Source: Rhodosporidiobolus odoratus | Lineage: Eukaryota; Basidiomycota; Microbotryomycetes; Sporidiobolales; Sporidiobolaceae | Direction of reading: 5' to 3' | Length of the DNA stretch: 64,000 bases | Assembly (NCBI GenBank): GCA_034387635.1 | Contig: JAOANU010000005.1 | Span: 248,001 to 312,000, forward strand | Shown: piece by piece, positions 1 through 12,172 of the stretch | Layout: every line of letters starts with the position of its first letter | Position numbering within the stretch: position 1 is the stretch's first letter | The notes under the pieces: model-generated | The model's database searches: none | The model's input: only the letters and a program-made list of their open reading frames with translations | Told to the model about the DNA's origin: nothing | Position numbers and translations under genes: made by a program

Positions 1-1155
1 GGCGAGGAAACCTCGGCCAACCGCAACTCTCCCTGAGCAGCCCTCGTAGCGGACGAGCGAGACGGTGAGGCTGTTGCTGAGGGTGCTGTGTACGGCGCTG
101 CTCGCTTCCCTTTGCTCGAGCGTGAAGAAGAAGCGGGAGGCATGATGTGCGGAAGATGAGAAGAGGCGGGAAAGGGGGCATGCTTCTTATCCCTTTGACT
201 GTTTCCCCTCTCTGGTATTGAAGGTAAGGTGTAGATGATAAGCGAAGTTATTCCATGCAGACTATATGATAAGTCAGATTATTCACCCGTGAGTCCGTCG
301 GACTCGGCTGGACTCGCCCTGCCAAAAAAATTCCGAGTCCGGACTGACGGGTTTGAGAAGGTCATTTCAGGAATGGCTCTTCGTTTCTTTTAGGACCCAG
401 CCCCGATAGAGGCAACGCAAGGAGACTATGCAGCATTGCTACAGACATCTTTGGGTACAGGCGGGCTCCGAGCTGGTGCAGTCTAGACAGCCCAGAGCGC
501 AGCCGAAGCGGGCAGAAACAAACCGAAAGATAGGAATTAGCGCCTTGTAAGCCACACAAGGAGAGAGAGGCGCTACGGCTCGTCAGACATTGTAGATTCA
601 CGTCAGTCTGGGCCCAGAAAACCATCAGTGCTTGGTCACGACTCCGAGGACAAGGAGCAAAAGCCATAGTACAACGTCTCGTCAAAGCTAGATAAGTGGT
701 GCGGCTAGGCAACAACGCATCGACGAAGTCTCCACGCGTAGACGGATCGTGCGAGGTTCGCTCGTTTAGCGCAGGCGGCTCGAGGCGTTACCGTGCGCCA
801 GGTCGTAAGCAGCGACACACTCACGTACAGCCAGGACATCTGCACCGGCTCGAAGTAGACCCACAACGATGCAGGGAAGGCCTGCGTTGATCACCCAGAG
901 AAGGGGGAGGAGAGGGGAGAACGACGAGGAAGAACAAGCAGCTACAAGGGAGACCAAAAATGCTAGAATTTGCGAGGCATGTCGTAAAGGGAGAACCAAG
1001 AACGAGACGGAGAAAGTGTCTGTAAAGTGAGAAAAGGGAGAAACAAAAAACAAGAACAGACAGGAAACGAAGAAAAGGAAAGGGAAGTGTCCATCGGCCG
1101 CCTCGGCCTCCGCTGCTCTAAACCTTCAGACCCATACTGCCCACCAGATGCGGCT
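1..1155. other. Region with no recognised gene
   Basis: No reading frame here shows a recognisable domain or a convincing exon chain. The right end is the 3' flank of the chitin synthase gene. Positions 291-345 hold a cluster of GAGTCC/GGACTC hexamers in inverted orientation, and 354-364 holds one copy of the TGAGAAGGTCA word. A terminal exon of a gene further left could lie at the extreme left edge but cannot be shown from this window. Confidence 0.5.
354..364 (+). repeat. TGAGAAGGTCA word, copy 1
   Basis: Exact 11-bp match (13 bp TTTGAGAAGGTCA from 352), in non-coding DNA next to the GAGTCC/GGACTC cluster. Confidence 0.7.
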
Positions 1156-4100
1156 CTACTGCAACCCCAACGCCTCTGCGATAACCCCGTTGACAAGCTG
1201 CTTCTCCCTCGGCCCCAGCTGGACGCCGTACCGCCTCTCCAGCTCCGTCCTGACGCCCTTCTTGCTCAGCGTCTGCAAGTCAGCCTGAGCGAGAATGGCG
1301 TGAGTATCGCCGACGATGATCTCATCAGGGGGCAAGGCCCCAGAAGAAGAGGGGATGTTGAGCGCCTGCGAGGGGGCAGGTGACATGGCGCGGGGGGATC
1401 CCCCGTTTGAGGGGGAGTAGGCATGCGAAGGACGAGGAGGCTCAAAGCCGAGTTGCGAGCCCGAGGCGTGATACTGGTGAAGGCTTTGACCTTGGCCGGC
1501 CCCGGCGAGGGCATTGGCGGCGAAGTAGCTGGTGGTGGAACCACGACGACCGCCGGCGTTCGGGTGATAGACGCCGGGTTGGTGGTAGCTTGCGCCGCCG
1601 TAGACGGAGCCAGTGGGGCCCGCACCACCGGCGAGGTACTGCGAGAGAGCCTGCTGACTGCCGGCAATTGAGGGAGCGCCATACGGTTGGCCATAAGCCG
1701 AGGCAGCTTCGGCTTTTGAGGCTTCGATGATCTCGCCAATCGAGGCGTTCGAGCCCTACAATAAGCAGAACCGTCAGCTCAGGCCACCAAAGAACAATAG
1801 CGTAGGCAGGGAGAACGCACCGCCTCCCAGAGTTCGTTCTCGAATGACGTCCAAGTCTGCAACGGAATCGACGCCGGGTCGAATTTGCCATCGTCATGCA
1901 CCAACAGACGCTTGCCCTTCTCCCCGACGATTTCACGGGTGGAACCCCAGGAGAAGTCGTCCATCTGCCAGAACGAGACAAGCGGGAGGATGAAACTGAA
2001 GAAGGGGAGGGCGAGGATGTAGACGAGCATCCATCCTGTAGGACATGGAAGGATGGGTCAGGAGATGAGACGGAAGAAAGCGCAGTGGCCAAAGGCTTAC
2101 CGATGTGCTCGAACTTGCGGTGCAGGACGTAAATGACAACTTGACATCCGTAGATGACACCCAGCATGATCAAGGCGAACGTTGGAAGCGGCTTGTGTTC
2201 GTGCACGACAAGGTAGATGAGCTGCAGAAAGGGAAGAAAAAGTCAATACGAGCGCGACTTGGGGATGAGTGAGGGGAGGCGACGAACATAGGCGATGTAG
2301 GCGACCGTGACTGGCGAAATGAGCGTGGATGCGAGATCTGTACAATTGTGCGGGGTCGGCTCAGCACCAGCGAGATGAGCGAGCGCGAGTTGGACAAGAA
2401 CATACCGACAAGGACGACAAATCGCATGGAGAAGCAGAAGAAACCGCAAAGCCGGTCAATAAACAACAACTCGAACAAGTTGTGAATAGTCGAGTTAATC
2501 CAACGACGACGCTGCGACATGAGAACCTTGAAGTCGTCCGGCGCAATCGTTTGAGCTTGAGCGAAGCGGGTGAATTTGAGCTTGAACTGGGGGAAGTGCT
2601 TCAGGATGACGGTAGTGAGGTAGCGATCTTCTCCGAGCGAGAGAAGGTTCTGCGCGGGCGGAAAAGCGATTGTTCAGCACGGCAGGACAAGAAGAGAAGC
2701 ATAGGCGAAGTGCGAGACGTACCTTGACGTGCAACGTCTCGACCTTGTTCTCGCCATACTCGGCGATGATGGCGTCGGAAATGAGGACAGGCTTGTGCTC
2801 GAGAGTGCGGAGACGGTACATGGAGAAACTGCAGACCGAACAAACAGTCGTGAGCGGAGTCTCGATACGGGAAAGAGGATTAAAACGCACCATCCGGGCA
2901 AGCAAGTGACGGAACCGAAAAGCGACTCGAAGGCTTTGGCCATGTGATGCGAGATGAAGTACTCGTAGACTTGCATCATGGTCGTCCATGACGCCCTGGC
3001 GTTGGCGAGCGATGTCTCACCGCAGAGACCGATAACTGCAAAAGGGAAGAGTACCAGTGAGCATATGGAGAATATACCAGTGAGCATACGGAGAATCTAA
3101 AAGCATGGGCTGAAATGTGCTCACTCTTGCGATCCTCGACGAATCCTCCGACAAGGTAGTTCAGCGAGTCGGGCGAGACGGTCGTATCGGCATCAACCGC
3201 AAGAAGGTACTCGTAAAACGAAGGGTTGACACCAATGACGTTTTTGATCTGGTGGTAGATCTCGAGCTCGGCAGGCGCCATGGGCGAGTCGAAGTGAACG
3301 CGGTTGAGGAAGCGCATGAGAAGCATCTGCGAGTCACGCTTGCCACGGTTACCGGGACGCTGACGCTCGGTAGGCTTGCCGACCTTGGCGATGACCTGCA
3401 CAGCGAATCTATGCGGGTCAGTGACGGAAAGGCAGAAGGAGAGACATAGCAGACGGACAATGTAAGGGACGATGTGACCTCCAGCCTCGTGCAGACCAGA
3501 GTAGACCTTGGCCATATTGTGCTGCTTGTCGCCGTTACCAATGGAGAGGAATGACAGCGGCTCGGGGTCGATGGACGGGTCCGCGCCGAGAATGTCGAGC
3601 ACGATCTGTGGCGTCGGGCGGTCGTTGCCGGAACCGACAATCATGCCGTCGCAGATAATGCAGAGAAGCTTGCGCTTGTCGTCGTACTTGAGCTTGGTGA
3701 GCGAATCGATGCAGTTGCGGAGCGACTCCTCGCCTTCTGTGTAACACGGAACCTGGAGAATGACGAACTTGTCGTAGTCCTCGGGTTTGCGCTTGCGACC
3801 CAGCTGGAGGGCAGCGAGGAACTTGAATCCGACGATGGAGACCATGATACACGAGAGCGCGATAAGGATGTACTGCGAGAACTGACACTGAGCCGAGTTG
3901 CGGTTGTCGACTTTGCCGATGAAGAAGAGGTTGCGAAGGCAGACTCGTTGGCGAGCGATGACATCGGGATCGAGGTTGAGCGCGTTCATCTTGCCCGAGA
4001 TGTCGGTACCAGAATTCTGGCGGAAGAGGTCGACGATGCTGTCAGACATGAACGCCCGCTCAGTACCGTCTGGCGCGACAGCGCCGTCGGGTACACGAAT

Positions 4101-7100
4101 GCCACCACTGCGAGCACGAGCGGGTTAGTCGAGAGCCCATACGAAAGCCAGAACGGATGTCATGCGCACCCTCCAGCAGAGATGTAATCGCTCATGTCGT
4201 AGACGGAACCGTCGATGATGGCGATGTTCGAGCCTTTCTCGGAAGCCTCCTTCTTGACGGTCCCACGCGAGTAGCCCATGAATCCCTTGCGGTAGTTGTA
4301 GCGCATATAGACCATGGCTGCAAGGTAAGCTCAGCTGTCAGAAAGGGTCGAGATCGAGAGAGGAAGAAGCGAAAGAGACGCACTCTCGTAGTACCAGTCA
4401 GGTCGAGGGTCCGTAGTGTAAGCACGGAAGTCGTGGTACTTGGCGATGGATTCGATGGAGGTCGAGGTGTTGACGGAATCGAGGGTGATCCAGGGAGAAA
4501 CATTACCGTCGACGCCGTTGCACAGTGCCGAGACTTGGACAGGGAAGTAGTCGCTCAGATCGTTACCGCCAAGCTTTTGTACGGTTTTCTGCGCGGGACG
4601 ATGAGCTTAGCAAGGAAATGGAGACAACGGGACGAAGAGCGCATACGGTAGGAACCACGCTGTTGCCCGGAATGTGATGAGGCGCGAACGAGGAAAAGTC
4701 GAAGACCTCGCCACGGATAGCGACGAGCATATTCTCCTGGTCGTTCGCGTACGAGTGGTCGTTGAGTTCTTGCGTATTGAAGACGTGTTCGGTAGGGCAC
4801 TGTACAGGACCGGAGGCAAGTCAGCGCTAGACAAGAAGGATGACCGTTGGAGACGGAGACGACGAACGATGAGGTTGCCGAGGACCGCGATGACAAAGAT
4901 GGCAGAGGCGCAGAGAAGCCAAATTAAAATGCTAACAAGGAGATAGAGCGTCAGTTGAGTCCGAAGAAACGAGTGAGGGATGAAGTCACAAGGAACGTAC
5001 TTGATGAGCAACTTCTCCCTCCAAGCCATCCTCACATCCGGCCTCTTCATCCCTCCACACCACTTGAGCAACGGACTCGGTACCCACCAAGTGAACAACC
5101 AAGTCAGAGCCAACCAACGTTTCCTCTCGGAACTCATCCTGATCACTTCGGCCGTCTCTGCTCCTTCTTTCCCAACCCCGCCCATACCCAACCCATCCTT
5201 CTCCGGTGGGTTTCGTGCGTCAAACATGACGCGGGAAGAGGTGTAACCCGAAGCCGCCTCCTCATCCACCAGGGCCCTCCCGGGGTTGGAAAGGTAATCC
5301 TCATTGAAGTCCTCCTTCCGGTCATAATCAAACGCATCGTCATCCTCGTAGCCTTGCGAGACGCCGCGCTTCCCGCCACCTTCGACGAGCGGCAGCGCAG
5401 CAGTCGAGTTGGTCTGCGCCCATTCGCCATTGTAGTCTTGCATGCCGGGTGTGTCGGGCGCGGCGTAGGGGGAGTAGGGGTCTTCGGCGAAAGCGGCAGT
5501 AACGGGTCGACCGAGGGCTTCTTGGTTCCGAGCGCGTTCTTCGGGGTCGGCAGCGCGGAGGAAGTCTTCGAGGTAACGGAAGGCGGCTTCAGAGAGGAAG
5601 ACCTGCAATGCAGCGCAGTGTCAAGAAGCAACAGGTCGATCAGTCAATATTGACGAAGCAGGACAGGGCACTCGCAGCGGCGCACCTTATTCTTCCCGAT
5701 CCCCATCTCCCTCTCCCCAAATCCAAGCATCTCCCTGACCTTGACCGCCTTATCCCTATACATCAACGCTCCCAACGCCTGCTGTTCAGTCTCCAGTACC
5801 GGAATTCTCCCATAGCGTTCCCACCACTCCTTGATCTCAAGGTTAACCCCCCACTCGCCCTTAAGCCTCTTCCCCAGCTCGGCCAATCCCATCGCTCGGA
5901 TCTGATGCTTGAGTAACTTGGCATCGACTTGGTTTGGGAGCTGAGCGTCGTTGGGTCGAAGGCAGAAAACGAACCAACTCCTACTAGTCTGAAGGGTATT
6001 GAGGAGCAGAGTCAAACTCTCGTTAACCTCCTGCACGACCGACCGTCCAGCGGTATCCTTCTCCCCCGCCTCGTCATCACCAGCGGCTCCCCCATCCTTT
6101 GAACTGCTCAGTCCGGTCGAATCGCCAAACGGATTCTTCCCCCTCGGTCGACGAGTAGACGGCGCCCTCCTCGGTCCAACTTTCTGCTGAGCTCCCACAA
6201 TAGTCTCTTCACTTCTAGGGTGCGCCTTGGTCTCGACCGCTCCACTCGCAAACAACTGACGAACGAACGAGAGACTCGATCCACCCGTCGAGAGCGCATC
6301 TCGAGCGTTCGGAGTCGTCCGACCATCGACGCCGACTTTGGGTGTAGACCCTCCGAGAAGGGTTACGAAATCGGGAGAGATGGCGGCCGAGTTGTCGGAG
6401 ACAAAGTTTTCGGTAGAGTAGGTAACTTGACCGTCAAAGTGCGAGATGACGAACGTTCCGGGTCGACCTTGGGCTTCGTCACCGTCGCGGGAGGAGAAAG
6501 ACGGGTGGTTTCCCCACCGTTTCGTCATGGCCTTTAGCATAGTCGCGTCCGTCTTTCCGCGTCGGCGAGACTGGTCGTCAATGATGTGAACGAGACCGCC
6601 CGGCATGTTGGTGAGGAGTCGAACCGTCTCCGAGTTGCTCGAGTACTTGGTGTCAACCTGAGGAGGAGCCATCTCTTCCGCTGCGTACTCGTCCTTGTTC
6701 GCTTCGTGCAACTGCTCGAGGACGAAATTCTGAACCCGCTCCGCCGCAAGGTTGAAGCACAGCGCCTCGACGCCGAGTCCATCACGATGCGAGGCGGCCT
6801 GAAGGATCGGACCGGGGAAGTCGACGAACGAGATGAAGGTGGCAAAATCGTCCCTGCAGAGCTTTTCGTTTAGAAATTCGCCGAGCCAGCTGAAGACGAG
6901 GCCGTACAGCGCCGAGGCGAGGTCGTCCCTATTGACGGCAGCGCCTTCGGCATCGAGGAAAACGGCGCAAACCTCGCCCATCTGCAACGTGCTCTTGTTG
7001 GTCAAGGCAAACTCGAGCTCTGAAGCGTCGACGCCGAGGAACTCGGCGACAATCTCGAGCACGTGCGGATTCTTGACGACGGCGGAATCGGCATTTCGAC

Positions 7101-8140
7101 TGCGGTCCATGTGGAATTCGACGTTGCCAAGGTGGAGGATTGCGGCGAGGATTTGGCAGATGGACGCGACGGCCTTCTTGGGGAACCCGACGCTCTTGAA
7201 CGCTTCCTTGAGCTGAGCGAAACGAGTCGCGTCGGACTGAACGGAAGACGCCGAGGGACGGGAGTGGGAGAGGAAGCGGAAGATGGTATTGCCGTCAAGG
7301 CGGAGGTGTTGCCGTTCGTCGGAGGAGGCACCAGCGACAAGGTAGTGGAAGACGTGGAAGTTGCGCTCGCCAGCCGGGGTGTGAGAGACGCGCGACTTTT
7401 CGAGAAAGTACTCAAGCCCCTTGAGGCCCATCAGGCGACCTTTGTCGTTGAACTGAAGTTCGGTGTACCGCCCGAACCGAGAGGCGTTCGAGTTGGTGAC
7501 GGTGGAGGCATGGCCGAAGGTATCGAGGATGAAGAAGGCGGCTGGGATAGAGGTGATGAGCTTGGCGCCCTTTTTACCGGATGGTGGTGCGGCGAGGTCG
7601 ATCAAGGATTTGAGCCACAGTCTCGACGTCTCCGTCTTGCCTGAGCCAGTTTCACCGCTGCAGCATGCCGGAGCGAGCGGGGTCGAGGACATTAGCCGTC
7701 AGCACGAAAGGAGAACGGCTTCCCCCATCTCGACAAGAACAGAGAAAAGTAAGAACGAGAAAAACTCACCTCAACACAATAGCCTGATCCTGACCCGTCC
7801 GACTCATATGATAGTAAGCCTTCTGCGCTACCGCCCAAACATGCGGACCCAACGTCCCCCTCACGCCCTCCGTCCCACAATCCGCATATTCCGCCCTCCA
7901 CTCTGTCAGGGCCTGATCCGAATTAGAATGAACAAACTGAAACGGGTTGAGTGCGACTATGGTTCGAGGAGAGATCTGAGTGTAGGGTAGACCTTCGAGG
8001 AGACGGGCTCGGAGGAGGGGGACGAGGTCGTCGGTTGAGAGAGAGGGGACGGGAGGGGGGAGGTCGGTAATATCGGGAACGGCGAGGGGGTCCAAGTCGA
8101 CCGTCGTGGGACGGGGGGTGGAGAAGACATTGTTGGACAT
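1156..8140 (-). CDS. Chitin synthase with N-terminal myosin motor-like domain (class V type)
   Basis: Plasma-membrane enzyme that polymerises UDP-N-acetylglucosamine into cell-wall chitin. Reading leftwards from the ATG at 8140: a myosin-head-like domain with an intact P-loop (GETGSGKT) after the first intron and a late motor motif (FVFCLRPND), ending near 5600. Two membrane segments follow near 4870-5100, then cytochrome b5-like segments (4200-4800). The chitin synthase core has AVDADT, the EDRYLTT acidic motif and QRRRW, followed by C-terminal membrane spans and [14 protein letters not shown]-type tail sits just before the TAG at 1156. I estimate about 2,000 residues and a dozen short introns, near the usual size for class V. 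The P-loop argues for class V rather than class VI, whose motor region is reduced. Well supported; internal junctions are approximate. Confidence 0.93.
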
Positions 8141-8735
8141 GCTGGACGGGCGAGTCTAGTCGAGGCAAGCCTGCACGACGAGGGCACCGAGAAGAGATGA
8201 GCGAGGTCAGGAGCGAGACGAGAGCCGTGCGGTAACGGCAGACGCCACTGACCTCGCGTTTTCAGGGTGGAGGGACGTGTACTGTGACTTGTGTAACCTA
8301 TGACGAGGTAACCTAGCCTTGGAGAGGTGAGAGTGGCGGGAGAAAACGCAAGTTGTGGGATGGGTTGACGGAGTAACGGGTCTCGTCACTCTACGCTTGT
8401 GTAGGCTGTAGTGTGAGACAGACTAGTTGCTAGAGCTGCCACTCAAAGGTATCAAGCAGACCCTAGTCCTCCAGTAGAGAGCGAGGTAGAGAGAGCGGGT
8501 CAAGCAAGAGAGAAGGGAAGCAAGTCTCGGACAGGGGTCAGACACACAAAAACACGCAACGGTGCCCGCGAATCCAAACACGATCATGAATAGGAAAGAA
8601 CGGGTTGGAAATACGAACAACGACTGTGAAGGAAGATACTGACTACTGTACTTAGAATAGGAATTTTAGAAACATAACTGTACTGATGCTGATTCTAGAA
8701 AGACAAAGTAGATATGAAAAGAAGTGAGTCGAGTG
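8141..8735. promoter_or_regulatory. Intergenic: 5' flank of the chitin synthase, 3' flank of the zinc-finger gene
   Basis: Both neighbours run leftwards, so this should hold the chitin synthase promoter and the last untranslated part of the zinc-finger gene. I see no ORF with domain content and no repeat. Confidence 0.5.
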
Positions 8736-10640
8736 TCAAGACTCTTTTCCCTGCGCCTGCGCCTGCGCCTCCCTCTCCTCCTCATGCTTCGCCTGCCACA
8801 TCGCCGACCCAGCTGCCACCGCAATCGTAGTCGATACTCCCTCCAACACAGCCGACAACCCACTCGCGACCAGCAGCGCAGCTGCGAGTGTACCCGCACT
8901 CGGAGTCCCACCTCCAGTACTACTCGCACTACTTCCTCCCGACCCCGACCCCGAACCCGAACCCGAAGACGACGCGTTCGAGTCAACCGACCCTCGTTGA
9001 TGCTGCCGTGGTTGCTGCTGGTAAGGGTGATCTGGTGGAGCGGCGATGTGGTCGGGAGGTTTTCCGATTTGATTATTGCTTCGATGCCGGATGGGTTCTT
9101 GCGAAGGGTCAAGAGTGTGATCCTGCGAGCATACGAAAAGACATCGAGTCAGCACTACGCAGCAACGAAGGGGGAGAAGAGGAGGAAGACATACCCTAAC
9201 TCGACAATGCCTCCTCAAATTGCTCATCACCGCAAACCCTCTCCCACAAGTGGTGCATACGAAAGCTGCGCCAATTACCGTCAGGGTCGGCTCGATGAGA
9301 CAAACAGAAAACGAGAGAGGAGAGAGGCACGTACGTTTCTCCTTAGTATGGGTCAAAATATGGGTCGCCAATGCACTCGGTCTCGCAAACCTCTGGTCAC
9401 ATTCCTTACACACATACTTCCTTGTCGCCGCATCCTTTGGTTCTTTCCGACGTTTGCCATTGATCAGGGGGTTTCGAACCACTTCGCCCTGAGCTTGAGC
9501 TTGAGCTTGAGCTTGAGCTTGAGCTTGAGCTTGGGATTGGGATGGGAGAGATGGAGGAGGAGGTTGAGAGGGAGTCGCGCCCGCCGAGGAGGATGATGGA
9601 GTGGAGGTGTAGGATGAGCCGTAAGAGTCGGGAAGGCCCCGTGGTTCGCCTTTGATACTGCTGTTATTGAGAGCAGCGTCAAGATGTCGAGGGTGGAGAT
9701 ACGAAGACGGGACGTTTGAGACGGGAGAGGGCGCGGGCGAGGCGCAGGGCGGTGGCGGGTATATGTAAGACCCGTCCCTGGGAAGTGTATGAAAGGAGGC
9801 GGGGATAAAGGGAGAGGCGTTGGGTTCATGTCGCAAGCTGGAGGGATCGGCGAGAGCGTTAGCGTCGCAACTGGGTAGGAGAGGAATCGGAGGTCCGGGT
9901 ATAGAAGAGTAGATCGGGGCAGGTACAGGCGGGGCAGTATCGTACGATGGCGTTGCGCGAGATTCGTATGCATTCAGGTAGGAAGCGTAAGGGTATACTT
10001 GAGAATTAGGCGGAGCGGGTGGTCGCGGAGTAGGAGGAACTGAGGGAGGATGAGGAGAAGGCTGCTGGTACATATCTAGGCAAGGCCCTGCGGAGGGGTG
10101 TGGTCGGGGCGGAGGTGCAGCGTAGATAGAGTACGCGTCGTAAGGGTTGTGCGGAGGATAGGAAGAAAAGTTGGACGAAGGGTCGGCGGCCGGATAAGGA
10201 GCGCCGAATGCCTGCTCCCGCGGAGACGGCGACTGAAGCCACGCGCCCGGGTAGTAGACGTGAGACGTCGGTGAAGGCTGGGCAGAGGCTGGTACCGATG
10301 TGGGTTCAAAAAACCCTGAAGCGACGTTCGCCTCCAAACTCCCGTACGCCGGCTGTCGCTCTGCCCCCGTCTCCTGCTGCCCTTCCTGCTGCTGTACCGC
10401 CTCATCTATGGTCTGTGCATAGTAATGCCCCAAGGACGCGGTTTGGTAATCCGAATGAACGGCGGGCGATGGTGCTGGTTCTAGAGGTTGTCGGGTCAAG
10501 AGGGGTTGGCTGACTGGTCGCAATGCAGAGGCATACGAATGAGGGTGAGGGTGCTGTACGGCCTGAGTCCGATAGTTCAAGGGGGGTTGAGACGGCGCGT
10601 TGGTGTCTGCCCGCCTTGAGCCGTCAAAGTTCTCCAACAT
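8736..10640 (-). CDS. C2H2 zinc-finger transcription factor with Gln-Ala repeats
   Basis: Probable nuclear DNA-binding regulator. A long Pro/Ser/Tyr/Gln-rich low-complexity N-terminal region leads to two adjacent C2H2 fingers. The first starts CKECDQRFARPSAL; the second reads CTTCGRGFAVMSNLRRH. A classic TKEKPF linker joins them and only appears once an intron at 9266-9334 is removed. A second intron lies roughly between 9120 and 9190 and keeps the frame. The C-terminus has Ser-Gly repeats, then a hydrophobic Ala/Leu/Val segment of about 30 residues (around 8770-8870), unusual for a soluble factor, then an AQAQAQ tail. The first in-frame ATG is at 10640; the frame is open upstream to about 10709, so an upstream exon is possible. 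The target genes cannot be told. Confidence 0.8.
   Translation of the reverse strand: MLENFDGSRRADTNAPSQPPLNYRTQAVQHPHPHSYASALRPVSQPLLTRQPLEPAPSPAVHSDYQTASLGHYYAQTIDEAVQQQEGQQETGAERQPAYGSLEANVASGFFEPTSVPASAQPSPTSHVYYPGAWLQSPSPREQAFGAPYPAADPSSNFSSYPPHNPYDAYSIYAAPPPRPHPSAGPCLDMYQQPSPHPPSVPPTPRPPAPPNSQVYPYASYLNAYESRATPSYDTAPPVPAPIYSSIPGPPIPLLPSCDANALADPSSLRHEPNASPFIPASFHTLPRDGSYIYPPPPCASPAPSPVSNVPSSYLHPRHLDAALNNSSIKGEPRGLPDSYGSSYTSTPSSSSAGATPSQPPPPSLPSQSQAQAQAQAQAQAQAQGEVVRNPLINGKRRKEPKDAATRKYVCKECDQRFARPSALATHILTHTKEKRTCLSPLSFSVCLIEPTLTVIGAAFVCTTCGRGFAVMSNLRRHCRVRVCLPPLLPLRCCVVLTRCLFVCSQDHTLDPSQEPIRHRSNNQIGKPPDHIAAPPDHPYQQQPRQHQRGSVDSNASSSGSGSGSGSGGSSASSTGGGTPSAGTLAAALLVASGLSAVLEGVSTTIAVAAGSAMWQAKHEEEREAQAQAQGKES
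9490..9533 (-). repeat. Hexanucleotide microsatellite coding Gln-Ala dipeptides
   Basis: Six full and two partial units of TTGAGC (plus strand) encode an (Ala-Gln)n run just before the zinc fingers. In-frame hexamers can change length without shifting the frame, so this stretch may vary between strains. Confidence 0.9.
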
Positions 10641-11185
10641 TGATGAGGCGCCTCTGGCAGGCGACAGCTCGGCTAGACCAGCTTGTCGAGAGTGCTTGAT
10701 GTTCTCCACGGTTGTTCAGAGTTGTCAAGTCCAACGGGGGTCGCCAGTCGTGGTCCAGGGGAGAGAAAGTTGAGAGAGTCGAGACCGCTTGTTCCCCGCG
10801 TCCCTCTTGATCACACGGGCCATTCCACGAGTCGAGCATCTGCATCTGCCGTGCATAGATAGCAAGGTAGACAGCAGAGAGCAGACAACAGCCGAGCAGG
10901 AGAGGTGCGCTTGCTGCGTGGGGATTCTCAACTTTCTTTTCTCGCGTTGCACGGCCTTCTCCGCCCGTCGATCACCCTCGCTCAAGGGGAGCGAAACAGC
11001 GAGAAGCGCTCGATCCTGCCCGCAACTGCCTGGACGGACGGAGATTGGTCGCAAGTTGGACTACAGAGGCTGGAATAGAAGGACAAAAAGCAGCTATAAA
11101 ACGGAGCGAAGAAGCAGATCGTATGATAGAAGATAAGGATAGTCAAGCTATGAAAAGGACAGAGCGGTCAGCTGACTCTGACTGC
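10641..11185. promoter_or_regulatory. Intergenic: 5' flank of the zinc-finger gene
   Basis: Lies between two leftward genes. No ORF with recognisable content. It may contain an upstream non-coding or short coding exon of the zinc-finger gene. Confidence 0.45.
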
Positions 11186-12172
11186 TCACACGAGCATGCC
11201 AGAGGTGACGAGCGCGACTCCAGTGAGCGCCGCCGACCAGCCGAAAAGGGTCGTGGTGTCAAGGAGGGAGAGGCGGCCAGCGGCCGAGGCGTTGTCGGTG
11301 GTCGAAGAGGCAGAGGCGGCTGAGCTCGACGCGGACGAGGCCGCAGAGGAAGCGGAGGATGCAGCCTTGCTGGCAGAGGAAGAGGCGGCACTATTGCATC
11401 GAGAACCAAAGGTAAGCCTTGGGCCCGGAAGGAAAAGGGACCTGCCACGCACCTGCCGACCGAAGCGGCACTGCTGGCAGCGCCGGTAGAGCTAGCCTGA
11501 GAGGCTGAGACGCTGGTCGTGATGGAGCCAGCGGAGATCCTGTTAGGCGAACAGTCAGCTTTTCGGCACGAAAGAATCGAGAGAGAGCAAGGCGTACGAG
11601 GTCGGCACGTTGTTCAGGCAATTCGTAGCAGCTGGAAGCGGAGTCTGGACCGTCCTAGTGAGCGAGAGAGCCTTGCCAGATCCGTCGGGAAGGAAACCGA
11701 AGAGCTACCCGGCCAAGGCGAGGAAGAAAAGGAAAGTCAGCCTGAGATGGAAGAAAGTAAAAGGATGATTGCGTACCTCAAACACCTGACCCTCCTCAAT
11801 CTGCAACTCAAAGTTATACTGTGCAGCATCGGCCGACTCGATATCGCTCAAGGCCAAGAGAGGGTTGTACTGCTGAGCCTCTTCGAGGGTGGTCGTTCCG
11901 GACCTGAGCGAATCGGGCACCTCAGACGAAGGGAGGAAGAGGACGCTGAGAGGGCGAACGTTGTCTGTTTCGTAGAAGAAGAGGTTGGTGGCTTCGCACT
12001 GCGGAAGGAAGAACGCGCTTAATAAACAAAAGAAAGGGGGATGTGGGGGATGGAGAAGGGAGGAAGTACGAACCTGATGGAGAGAACCGGGAATGGTAGC
12101 GCGCATAGAGGAGAGCTGTGCCATAGCAGGCGCGGCTATGGCAGCCAGAGCAAAGGCGAGAGTGGGAAGCAT
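11186..12172 (-). CDS. Secreted Ser/Ala-rich protein with GPI-anchor-type tail
   Basis: Small cell-surface protein. The ATG at 12172 opens a clear signal peptide (MLPTLAFALAAIAAPAMAQ). After the first intron comes a globular part beginning QCEATNLFFYETDN and running through DAAQYNFELQIEEGQVFE, then FGFLPDGSGKALSLTRT. It resembles the immunoglobulin-like extracellular domain seen in many basidiomycete Ser-rich wall proteins (Kre9/Knh1-related), but that match is by eye. The next exons give a Ser/Ala repeat stalk typical of O-mannosylated wall proteins. The protein ends in a hydrophobic tail (FGWSAALTGVALVTSGMLV) with no residues after it, as expected for a GPI signal. At least four introns. 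The exact function is unknown. Confidence 0.8.

Noticed and set aside
10641..10709. Zinc-finger gene start at 10709
   Set aside because: The codon there is GTG; the first in-frame ATG is at 10640, and an upstream exon would need transcript support.
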